Assembly: GCF_000760695.4 (NCBI RefSeq)
Contig: NZ_JHEG04000001.1
Coordinates: forward strand, 5,648,204 to 5,712,203
Length of the DNA stretch: 64,000 nt
Reading direction: 5' to 3'
From: Tolypothrix bouteillei VB521301
GTDB lineage: Bacteria > Cyanobacteriota > Cyanobacteriia > Cyanobacteriales > Nostocaceae
Part shown: positions 27,189 through 35,271 of the stretch, in pieces
Position numbering within the stretch: position 1 is the first letter of the stretch
Layout: each line of letters begins with the position of its first letter
Made by a program: the position numbers and the translations under genes
The notes under the pieces: model-generated
Databases searched by the model: none
What the model saw: only the letters and a program-made list of their open reading frames with translations
What the model was told of the DNA's origin: nothing

Positions 27189-27742
27189 TTACTTCTAAAA
27201 ATTCTAAAAAATAAATTGTGTAAGAAATTTAAAATTAGATAAAATTAAGACAGATAGTTAACTATTGAATGCTAAATATTCTTGAAATGCAAAGAGAGAA
27301 TCATTTTTGTCAAAAATATCGGAATTTGCATACCAAGCACTAAAATTAAAATAATAATAGAGTTGTCACATATTAATATGATTAATAAAAAAAAGGTACA
27401 GTAGTATCACTGATATTGTAATTGCAGGGAAGCCACTTCCCATAGTAAATTGGTTTTTATAATCTCTCTTACTTAAGTGATTTAAAATTGCGATCGGACA
27501 AGCAAAATCTGTTTGTACTGACTAAATTGTTGAGGTAGCAGAAGAGGCAGATTTAGTATTAGTTGAAAAAAACTACTTACAGTCTCGCTAGCTGTTACGT
27601 TATTAGCTCTTTCTTAAGTAAAAAGAGGCTGGTGTAGACTCTATATGATTGCAAAGGCTAAATTGAGTATAGTGAAGATAGGTTTACACCAGTTTGTTAT
27701 TTTTGTAAAATAACTCGTTAATCAGGATTCGCAAAATAATAA
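27189..27742. other. Intergenic region
   Basis: AT-rich spacer between divergent genes. One frame at about 27486-27597 is protein-like but broken (IVEVAEEADLVLVEKNYLQS after a stop), possibly a degraded gene. An 8-bp inverted repeat (CTGGTGTA 27629-27636, TACACCAG 27685-27692) and a tight palindrome at 27696-27714 lie just before the next gene. Confidence 0.45.
27696..27714. promoter_or_regulatory. Palindrome upstream of the nuclease-like/TPR gene
   Basis: GTTATTTT (27696-27703) and AAAATAAC (27707-27714) are exact inverted halves around three bases, 28 bp before the ATG. Position and symmetry suit an operator or leader hairpin; the regulator is unknown. Confidence 0.45.
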
Positions 27743-29344
27743 ATGGACTGGATTACCCTACTGCGATCGCTACAGGCAGATTTTATCAAAAGATTCACAT
27801 CTGGTCGTTTGCTGCATTGTGAAATAGAAGGACAACATAGCGAATTAACAGTTATTTCTGGTGAGAGATTAAAGGGACTGCGGGAGTTTTGCTGGCAAAT
27901 GGCTGAGAAATACAAACGTACTTCTCCCGTTCGTGATGTGTTTATCAGCAATCTCAAAGGAAAGTTAGGTGAAGAAGTTGTTAAAGAGCGTTTGGCAGAT
28001 TTTATTACAGAAGTTGATTATGACAAACGCTTCGGTGGTGATGGTAAGGTTGATTTTACACTGACTTTTGACTCTTCTGTTGGCATCGCAGTAAAATCAC
28101 GTCACGGGAGTCTTGATAAAGCTAGATGGTCGATTGGTATAGAAGAAGTGCAAAAAAATGCAGTTGTTGTTTGCATTTTGATTCAAGAAGAGGTGAATGA
28201 AGCACAACCAGAATATCATCTCTTCTTAGCTGGCTTTCTTCCGACACAAATGATTAAGCTGAGAACAGGCAAAGTTACATTTGGAATGGAACAATTAATG
28301 TATGGTGGAGGATTGCGTTGTTATTTAGAACAGTTACAAACTTTTACAGATGATAACTTTCCCCGACAACAAGCTCCTATTTACAGATATCCTCCCAAAC
28401 GAGAAGTTCTGGAGGTACAACCCAAACCCCAGTTGATGAAGCCTAACTTCTATCGTGAGGAAAATATCCCTTCTCCCTCACGAAATGAAGAATTAAGCCA
28501 GCTTTATATAAAACTGGGTGATGAATACTTTGAGAAAGGAAAATATGATGGTGCAATCGAAGCTTACAATGAGGTTTTGCAAATCAATCCCAAAGATATC
28601 ATCATTTATTACAAACGCGGTTTAGCCCGCTATCATTTGGGAGATTATGAAGGTGCGATCGCCGATTACTCCCAAGCCATTAGAATAAATCCTTATTATG
28701 GTAAAGTCTACACCAGAAGCGGTTTGGCTCGCTATCATTTGGGAGATTATGAAGGTGCGATCGCAGATTACTCCCAAGCCATTAGGATAAATCCCAATGA
28801 CGCCTTTGCTTACAAAAACCGTGCTGATGTGCGTTCTCATATAGGCGATCGTCAAGGCGCATTAGAAGATTATTCGCAAGCAATGAGGATGAATCCGAAC
28901 TTGCTAAAAGATAAGCAAGGATTTTCTCAAGTTGCTGAAGTTCATCCTACCGACGCAGACAGTTATAAAAAACGCGGTCAATCTCGTCACGATATGGGGG
29001 ATTATAAAGGAGCGATTGAGGATTACACGCAAGCCATTAAGAAAAACCCTCAAGATATTAATATTTTTTATCACCGAGCCAATGCTCGTTACGATCTAGG
29101 AGATTACGAAGAAGCCATTAAAGACTACAGTCAAGTTATTCAACTCAATTCTCATGATGCTAATGCTTATTTCAACCGAGGATGTGCTTATTTGAATTTA
29201 GGAAATAAGCAAGAAGCCCTAGAAGATTTTCAGAGAGCAGCAGATTTTTATCGCAAAGAAGGCAAACTAGAAGAACACAAAAATGCACGGGAAAGAGTTC
29301 TTGATTTAGAAATAGAAGACTCATTAGATACTTTAAATTTTTAG
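27743..29344 (+). CDS. Nuclease-like (PD-(D/E)XK-type) domain fused to TPR repeats
   Basis: A 533-residue soluble protein. The first 215 residues resemble a PD-(D/E)XK-fold domain: an early helix with E77/E78 (GKLGEEVVKERL), then D104 in DGKVDFTL, and K118 in GIAVKSRHG at the end of the next strand. The acidic residue two before K118, normal in (D/E)xK, is Ala; the helix glutamate may replace it, as in some divergent members, or the domain may be inactive. About 245-515 holds seven TPRs. The fold assignment is from pattern only. Its partner or target is unknown; the organisation recalls effector-plus-scaffold proteins in bacterial conflict loci (inference). Confidence 0.8.
   Translation: MDWITLLRSLQADFIKRFTSGRLLHCEIEGQHSELTVISGERLKGLREFCWQMAEKYKRTSPVRDVFISNLKGKLGEEVVKERLADFITEVDYDKRFGGDGKVDFTLTFDSSVGIAVKSRHGSLDKARWSIGIEEVQKNAVVVCILIQEEVNEAQPEYHLFLAGFLPTQMIKLRTGKVTFGMEQLMYGGGLRCYLEQLQTFTDDNFPRQQAPIYRYPPKREVLEVQPKPQLMKPNFYREENIPSPSRNEELSQLYIKLGDEYFEKGKYDGAIEAYNEVLQINPKDIIIYYKRGLARYHLGDYEGAIADYSQAIRINPYYGKVYTRSGLARYHLGDYEGAIADYSQAIRINPNDAFAYKNRADVRSHIGDRQGALEDYSQAMRMNPNLLKDKQGFSQVAEVHPTDADSYKKRGQSRHDMGDYKGAIEDYTQAIKKNPQDINIFYHRANARYDLGDYEEAIKDYSQVIQLNSHDANAYFNRGCAYLNLGNKQEALEDFQRAADFYRKEGKLEEHKNARERVLDLEIEDSLDTLNF
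28618..28794. repeat. Recently duplicated TPR unit
   Basis: The 75 bases at 28618-28692 recur at 28720-28794 with only a handful of substitutions, one TPR (34 codons, 102 bp) apart. Both contain a GCGATCGC octamer. This shows recent unit duplication within the TPR array. Confidence 0.85.
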
Positions 29345-29426
29345 TCAATCGGGCTTGATGAGGGGAGCGATAACGAATGAAATCCCTAAAAGACTCTTGA
29401 AGTTACTTAAGCCCCAAGCAAATAAA

Positions 29427-29448
29427 TCCCACGACAAAAACCGTGGGA
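29427..29448. terminator. Hairpin between convergent genes
   Basis: TCCCACG (29427-29433) pairs exactly with CGTGGGA (29442-29448) over eight bases, 83 bp after the TPR gene's stop. Only a short T stretch follows (CTTTAC), so termination is plausible, not certain. Confidence 0.45.
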
Positions 29449-29555
29449 AAGACTTTACATGATGCCAAAGTATTAAGTTTCAGTGTTACATCTATTACAA
29501 ATATTAGCTTCCTACTTTTGATAGATAAACATGAGAGCCAAGTTTAAGTATTGTT

Positions 29556-29774
29556 CTAAGACTGCAAGCGATTTTTTGCCCACGCCTCAACAAGCTCTCT
29601 AACCCAAGCACCACAAGGTTGTGTGGGATCTTTTTCTTGCTGAATTTGTTCAATAACCCAATCATCTAAAACCACTGATAAGGTAGTTTTGTTTTTTCTA
29701 TAATTTTTGTTATATTGTTTTACCTTTTCTTTATGTGCTTTTTGCCATAATTTTGCTGATTCACTTTTTGCCAT
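29556..29774 (-). CDS. Small basic protein, possible ribbon-helix-helix regulator
   Basis: A 72-residue protein from ATG 29774; a GTG-initiated extension to 29891 adds 39 residues of unlikely composition. The N-terminal third is basic (MAKSESAKLWQKAHKEKVKQ), then a short strand-like TTLSVVLDD is followed by two helices (WVIEQIQQEKD and CGAWVRELVEAWAKNRL). Strand-helix-helix in under 50 residues fits an RHH/CopG-like DNA-binding fold, but no match is certain. No toxin gene is adjacent. Alternatively an uncharacterised Nostocales small protein. Confidence 0.6.
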   Translation of the reverse strand: MAKSESAKLWQKAHKEKVKQYNKNYRKNKTTLSVVLDDWVIEQIQQEKDPTQPCGAWVRELVEAWAKNRLQS

Positions 29775-30027
29775 ACTGATATTTTTGAGTTCTCTTAATT
29801 GACTGTTATTATAGTAAATTATAACATTTGTTGTTTGTAGAGTTTCTGGCAAATTGCTATTTTTTAGTGTTTCCCTACTGCTATCTTGCACCTACACCCT
29901 TCACCATTTCAGACTTGTATCTGCGCCGTGTTTTCAAACGACTCGTTTAGGATCTTAATTTTCTAGATCCCACCTTATAAAGCTACGGTGGTGACACAAG
30001 GCTTCTAAAGTGCATTAAAAGCGGTTT

Positions 30028-30065
30028 CGATCCCCCCTAACCCCCCTTAAAAAAGGGGGGAACTT
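30028..30065. repeat. REP-like palindromic element (copy A)
   Basis: A C-rich stretch followed by CCCCCCTTAAAAAAGGGGGG, a near-perfect palindrome, ending AACTT. The same element stands in opposite orientation at 61600-61636 with few differences, so it is a dispersed repeat. In this place it could also act as a terminator hairpin between the PRC-barrel gene and its neighbour. Confidence 0.85.
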
Positions 30066-30155
30066 CATTCCAATTCTCCATATTCAAACAACAAAAAAGA
30101 GGAGGTAAGAATTTTTAACTCCTAACTCCTCATTTTTTGTTATTAACTAAATCAA

Positions 30156-31157
30156 TTAATATCCGCCTTCTTCTTCATACTCCGGCTGTCTTTCCTTAAT
30201 CTTCTTGGGAATATTCACGGGTTTTGGTGGTTCGTCATCAGCCCAAGCATCGCGGTCTAAATCGTCGTCAAAATCGTCATAGTCATTGCTGTATGGCTTG
30301 GGATTTTTAGGCTTTGATTCGTACTTGGGTTGTGGCTTGTACCTATCTTGACCTGTTGCTTCACTCCAATTGTCTTCTTCCTCTTCTTCGTACTGAACGG
30401 ATTCGTACTGTCGTGCTTCCATCACCCGACGCTGAGGACGTTCTTCTTCATAATAATCCTCATGCCATTCCTCCTCCATAACGGGTTCGGGTGCGCGGGT
30501 AATTTTTGGCTTTGGTTGCTCTAATGGGACACCGGGCGGTAATTGTTTGTCTGGTGTTATTGTGCGGGAAGCATAACCTCCCCCATATTCTTCTGCGTCT
30601 TCACGCTCCCAAGGTGCTCTCCCAATACCCAAACGCTCTAACACACCAACTGTAAGTTGGGTGACTCGCTCTTCTGCGCCTTCAAATACAATCAGTCGAT
30701 TTGGTCCGGTGCTGACAATTTCGTCTACTGAAATCTCGTAAGTACTCAGAAATTGATCGGGAATTTGCGGTAGCCCTAAAGACGCAATCGTAATCGCGTA
30801 AATCTTTCCTGTTTCCCCGTTGAACTTGAAGCCCCTGACTTTACCCAACACGTCTCCTGTTTCTGTAATAACTTCCCAGCTGACTATGTTGCTGTAAGAT
30901 TCGACTTCAATGTCTTCTATGACATCTTCATTATCAACCAAAATGACATCACCAATTTGGTTGATGCTATTGAGATACATATAACGCGGCACGCCAGAAA
31001 TAGAGATCAGGCTATCTCGCAAGCTAAGAGCCACAACCTCTCGCTGATCGACATCAACCCAAACTTGACTGATAATGCCAAGCCGTTTGCCGTTATCGCG
31101 GGTGATTACCTGGGTGTTTAAAATATCGGAACGTCTAATAATTTGTTCAGAGGTCAT
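30156..31157 (-). CDS. PRC-barrel domain protein
   Basis: A 333-residue protein. Two PRC-barrel domains lie at about 5-80 (SDILNTQVITRDNGKRLGII...VALSLRD) and 88-165 (SWEVITETGDVLGKVRGFKF...YEISVDEI). The last 140 residues are disordered and highly charged (runs of Glu/Asp with Arg, Lys, Pro). PRC barrels occur in photosynthetic reaction-centre H subunits and in RNA-processing and cell-division proteins. The gene follows smc by 59 bp on the same strand, so it is likely co-transcribed with it. A link to chromosome biology is suggested only by that position. Confidence 0.88.
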   Translation of the reverse strand: MTSEQIIRRSDILNTQVITRDNGKRLGIISQVWVDVDQREVVALSLRDSLISISGVPRYMYLNSINQIGDVILVDNEDVIEDIEVESYSNIVSWEVITETGDVLGKVRGFKFNGETGKIYAITIASLGLPQIPDQFLSTYEISVDEIVSTGPNRLIVFEGAEERVTQLTVGVLERLGIGRAPWEREDAEEYGGGYASRTITPDKQLPPGVPLEQPKPKITRAPEPVMEEEWHEDYYEEERPQRRVMEARQYESVQYEEEEEDNWSEATGQDRYKPQPKYESKPKNPKPYSNDYDDFDDDLDRDAWADDEPPKPVNIPKKIKERQPEYEEEGGY

Positions 31158-31216
31158 TATGTACCGAGTCCTGATCTCGAATCCGGTTGTCTATATACAC
31201 TATTATTATCAAAAAC

Positions 31217-34200
31217 TCAAGCATTCGTATGGTTGGATTGTAACTTAATACCCAAAACTTGGGTGTACGCTCCTCTAGCTTGAGTCACGCCAATTGTGCG
31301 TTCGGCTGATTCTATCATCGGTCGGCGCAAACTGACAACAATAAATTGTGCTTGTTGCGCCTGTTGCTTAATCATTTTAGCTAATCGTTCTACGTTTGCC
31401 CCATCTAAAAACATATCAACTTCATCAAAAGCGTAGAATGGCGATGGACGGTAGCGTTGGAGCGCGAAAATAAAGCTTAATGCTGTCAGGGATTTTTCTC
31501 CTCCGGACATAGAAGCAAGTCGCTGTACTGGTTTGCCTTTGGGGTGTGCAACTAGGTTTAATCCACTGTTAAATGGGTCTTCTGGATTGTCGAGTTGCAG
31601 ATAACCGTCACCTTCGGAAAGGGTCGCGAAGATGGATTGAAAATTTTCATTTACGGCGTCGAAGGCTTCTTTAAATGCACGCTGGCGCAATGTAGTAAAG
31701 TTTTCAATTCGTAACAAAAGTTCGGTGCGTTCTCCTTCTAAAGTCTGGAGTTTTTCGCTGAGTCCTTCCAAGCGCTTTTGGGTACGCTCGTATTGTTCCA
31801 AGGCGAGCATATTGACGGGTTCCATTGCTTGGAGCCGTTTGGCTAGCGATCGCAATTCTTTTTGCAGGTCTTCTAAATCCACTTTATCTGGGACTTCTGG
31901 CAATGGGCTGGGTAATTCTGCGCCTACAGTCCGCAATTGCTCTTGCAATGTCGCAAATTCGGCTCGCCTGGTTTGCTGGGTTTCTTGCAGCTTTTGCTGT
32001 TCCCATTCCAACTGTTGCTCTCTGGTAACGTGCGATCGCAATTCTTGTTCGGTACGGTCGCGTTGTTGTTTTTCTTCTCCTAAATTCTGTTCCATTTCAC
32101 TCAAATTTGCCCTGATTTCTGCAATTTGAGTGTTGAGTTCTGCAATTTGTGTGGATACGCCCTGTAAGGTTTCCGTTGATGATGTCTGTTGCTCTTGATA
32201 TTCTTGGATGCGGTTTGAGCATTCTTGAATTTTCTCTTGCAAGCGCTGCTGCTGGTTTTCTAAATTTTTCAGTCTTTGCTCCCCTTCTCGCAATGCTGCT
32301 TCTCTTTGTTGTAATTGTTGCTCTTGAATTTTAATAGTCGCTTGAATTTGCTGCCATTCTTGAGGAGTTTGGGACTGTTCTAACTCCGTCAATGCTTGTC
32401 TTAAATGTTGCAACTGCTGTTCTTGTCCTGGTAAATCCCGATCTAAAACCTCCAAACGGGATTGAGCTGTTGCTAGCTTTTCCTGGTTTTGAGTTAATTG
32501 CGATCGCGTTCCCTCTAATTGTGCGGTCAAACTTTTAATCTCTTTGTGTAGCTGTTCGGCGTACAACTGCTGTTCTCGTCGCCCTTGTCTTGCTTCCGTA
32601 AGTTCTTGTGCGAGCTGTTTTGTTCTGACTGACAGAGAACTTATGGCTTCACTACAGCGCTCTAAAACCTTTTCAATATCTGCTAATCGACGCTTCAAAC
32701 TCAAAACTTCCTCTGATTCTGCTGCTTCCACCGTCCCAAACCGCAACGCCGAGCGCTGAGTTGTGCTACCACCAGTCATGGCTCCACTGGTTTCTAACAA
32801 TTCTCCATCTAACGTTACAATTCTATACAATCCTAAATGCTGGCGTGCTTGTTGTAAAGTTTCAAACACTACCGTATTCCCAAAAACGTAAGCAAATACA
32901 TCTTTGTAACGGCGATCGCACTCAATCAAGTTAACAGCATAATCAACATAGCCATTTGCATAACGCAGGGTAAAATCTTGAGTTAATTTTGGAGCTTGAA
33001 TTTTAGTCAGTGGGAGAAAAGTTGCCCTACCAGCACGTTTTTGCTTGAGTAATTCAATTCCGGCTGAAGCTATGCTGTCATCTTCCACGACTATGTGTCC
33101 CAAACGCGCCCCAGCAGAAATTTCTAAAGCCAATTGATAGCGAGGGTCTACGCGTCCCAACTGTACTACCATTCCGCAAACACCAGGTATACCCGCTTGC
33201 AAAATCACTTTACTAGCTTGAGTTCCTTGGACTTCTTGCTGGGCTGCTTGTTGGGCTTCTAGCTTGTCTAAGGAGCGTTGTTTTTCCCTTTGTTCTTGTA
33301 AAAGACGCTTTTGGGTATCTTGTTGGATTTGCAGTTCTTGTTCTGTGGCTGATAAATTTTCCGCTAGGGCTTGAATGGGTTCGCTAGAAGCATTAAATTT
33401 GGTTTCGACTTGTACGTACTCAGCTTGTTTTTCTGCTAATTGGGGTTCTAAAGTTTGAATCAGTTCCGTTTGTTCTTGGATGAGTTGCTGTAACTGATTG
33501 TTGCGTTCTCTTAATTGGGCTTGTTCCGTGCGTTGCGGATCGACAGTTTGCAACACCGCTTCTATTTGACGGTTGAGGGCTGTTTGTTGCTGTACCCAAG
33601 CTTCTGAGGCGGAAGCAATTTCTGCAGCTATTTCGCGAGATTTTTCTAATTCTTGTCGTGCTTCATCTCGTTGGGTTTGTAGGGATGAGATGTATTGGGT
33701 TTGTTCGATCTCGTTTTGGGCGAGTTGTTCTAAGGTTTGGTGGTGTTGTTGAATTTCTTGCTGTGTTTGTTGCTTGCGTTTGATGGTTTCTTGGATGGCT
33801 GCTTCTAGTTCTGTTTGCTGGCGTTGAAGTTGCTTGCGTTCGGCTTCTTGGGTAGCTAGGGTGGATTGTACTGCTAAAAGCTGTTCTTCTCCCAAGGATT
33901 TAACATGGGCGTTAAGTTGTTCGAGTTGGGCTGTTTTTTGGGCGATTTCTGATTTTAGAGCTGCAAGTTGGTTCTGGATCTCGCTCTTAGTGCGATCGCC
34001 TTCTTGGATTTGTGTGGATAGCTTTTCTTGCTGGGCTTGTAAGGAACGCCATGATAAAACGGTTTCCCAAAGTTGTTTTTCTTGATACTCAGTACGAAGT
34101 TTTTGGTATTTTTCTGCTTTAGCACGGTCTTGGGAGAGGCGATCGCGTTGTGCAATTAACTCTGTCTCTACAATACGACAGCTATCTTCCTTTTCCTTAA

Positions 34201-34897
34201 CTTCATCAAGAGTTCCTTTAGCTTGGGTAATTTTGCGGTCAAATGCTGCTACCCCTGCTAATTCATCAATAATTTCCCGTCTTTCGCGAGAGTTCATGGA
34301 AATAATGCTGGTGACATCCCCTTGGAGTACAACGTTGTAACCTTCTGGGTGAATCCGCAGTTTCTCTAGTTCTTCGTGCAGTTCTGTAAGGGTACAAGAA
34401 ACACCATTAATGTAGTAATTTGAGGTGTAGGTTCCCTGGCTTGTCACTCTCAGCCTTCTGGTGACGCTCCATTCCACACCAGATTTTGCTTGAATTTTGG
34501 CTTTGCGAAATTTTTCTTCTTCGCTTTCTTCCTGGCGATCGGTTTCTTCATCAGGTGATAAATCTGTAATATCTGGTTCTTCGTCTATAACGACTTCTGT
34601 AACTTGGTGTACATCGTCTACAACTAAGTCTGATAAATCAAAGGTTACCGTAACGCTTGCTTCGATACTAGATTTTCCCTTTGCCGTTTGATTGTTGTTG
34701 ACTAAATCGGGTAGGCGATCCGCCCGCATTCCCTTAGAACTGGCGAGTCCAAGGCAAAAAAGCAGGGCGTCAAGAATGTTGGATTTCCCAGAACCATTGG
34801 GTCCGGAAATGACAGTAAATTCCGGCAGTAAGGGGACAGAAGTCGTACCGCCGAAGGATTTGAAGTTTGTGAGTTCTACCCGTTTTATATGCACCAT
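31217..34897 (-). CDS. smc: Chromosome segregation protein SMC
   Basis: A 1226-residue structural-maintenance-of-chromosomes ATPase, normal length for the family. The N-terminal head contains Walker A (GPNGSGKSN, about 32-40); two long Gln/Glu-rich coiled coils (about 170-520 and 690-1010) flank the hinge (about 525-680, with GIPGVCGMVVQLG and GAMTGGS). The C-terminal head has signature SMSGGEKSLTALSF and Walker B FYAFDEVDMFLDG. SMC dimers with ScpAB condense and segregate the chromosome. A charged insertion in the N-terminal head (about 100-135) is acidic and variable. ATG 34897 is the start. Confidence 0.97.
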   Translation of the reverse strand: MVHIKRVELTNFKSFGGTTSVPLLPEFTVISGPNGSGKSNILDALLFCLGLASSKGMRADRLPDLVNNNQTAKGKSSIEASVTVTFDLSDLVVDDVHQVTEVVIDEEPDITDLSPDEETDRQEESEEEKFRKAKIQAKSGVEWSVTRRLRVTSQGTYTSNYYINGVSCTLTELHEELEKLRIHPEGYNVVLQGDVTSIISMNSRERREIIDELAGVAAFDRKITQAKGTLDEVKEKEDSCRIVETELIAQRDRLSQDRAKAEKYQKLRTEYQEKQLWETVLSWRSLQAQQEKLSTQIQEGDRTKSEIQNQLAALKSEIAQKTAQLEQLNAHVKSLGEEQLLAVQSTLATQEAERKQLQRQQTELEAAIQETIKRKQQTQQEIQQHHQTLEQLAQNEIEQTQYISSLQTQRDEARQELEKSREIAAEIASASEAWVQQQTALNRQIEAVLQTVDPQRTEQAQLRERNNQLQQLIQEQTELIQTLEPQLAEKQAEYVQVETKFNASSEPIQALAENLSATEQELQIQQDTQKRLLQEQREKQRSLDKLEAQQAAQQEVQGTQASKVILQAGIPGVCGMVVQLGRVDPRYQLALEISAGARLGHIVVEDDSIASAGIELLKQKRAGRATFLPLTKIQAPKLTQDFTLRYANGYVDYAVNLIECDRRYKDVFAYVFGNTVVFETLQQARQHLGLYRIVTLDGELLETSGAMTGGSTTQRSALRFGTVEAAESEEVLSLKRRLADIEKVLERCSEAISSLSVRTKQLAQELTEARQGRREQQLYAEQLHKEIKSLTAQLEGTRSQLTQNQEKLATAQSRLEVLDRDLPGQEQQLQHLRQALTELEQSQTPQEWQQIQATIKIQEQQLQQREAALREGEQRLKNLENQQQRLQEKIQECSNRIQEYQEQQTSSTETLQGVSTQIAELNTQIAEIRANLSEMEQNLGEEKQQRDRTEQELRSHVTREQQLEWEQQKLQETQQTRRAEFATLQEQLRTVGAELPSPLPEVPDKVDLEDLQKELRSLAKRLQAMEPVNMLALEQYERTQKRLEGLSEKLQTLEGERTELLLRIENFTTLRQRAFKEAFDAVNENFQSIFATLSEGDGYLQLDNPEDPFNSGLNLVAHPKGKPVQRLASMSGGEKSLTALSFIFALQRYRPSPFYAFDEVDMFLDGANVERLAKMIKQQAQQAQFIVVSLRRPMIESAERTIGVTQARGAYTQVLGIKLQSNHTNA

Positions 34898-35271
34898 AGG
34901 TGGTTGCTAACTGGGGTCAATGAAGTTCAAGTGTACCAACAAAGTCATCAAGAGGTTAGGGGGTTTGGATGATGGAACCGTAAGGGCGCACAGGAGCCAG
35001 CGCCGTGCTTAGAGCAGTGCGGTCTTGGGCAAAGCACAAGAGGAGCAACTGCGGAGGGTTTCCCCATTGAGCCGACTGGCGTGACCCTGAGAATCGCAGG
35101 AGTTTAAAGTTAGTGTATCAAGAGAATTGTGAGACGAGGAAAAGCGGCTCTAAGATTCCTGACTTCTTGAAGAAGCCAGGGATATAACGAACTCATCCCG
35201 TTAGAAATCGTATAGAAATACGCTTATACACAATACGTAAAAAATATATAGCCAGTTAGAAAAGTTTTTGT
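34898..35271. other. Intergenic region with dispersed repeat sequence
   Basis: A 374-bp spacer upstream of smc. About 34975-35100 is GC-rich and unlike the flanks, with the look of a dispersed intergenic repeat of cyanobacteria (GGAGCCAGCGCCGTGCTTAG, GGGTTTCCCCATTGAGCCG). No frame is convincing. The rest is AT-rich; the smc promoter should be here. Confidence 0.5.

Noticed and set aside
27486..27597. Broken frame with IVEVAEEADLVLVEKNYLQS in the 27.2-27.7 kb spacer
   Set aside because: Too short and interrupted to call a pseudogene; kept only as a note in the spacer entry.
31725..32334. Plus-strand frames inside smc
   Set aside because: Antisense shadows of Gln/Glu-rich coiled-coil codons.
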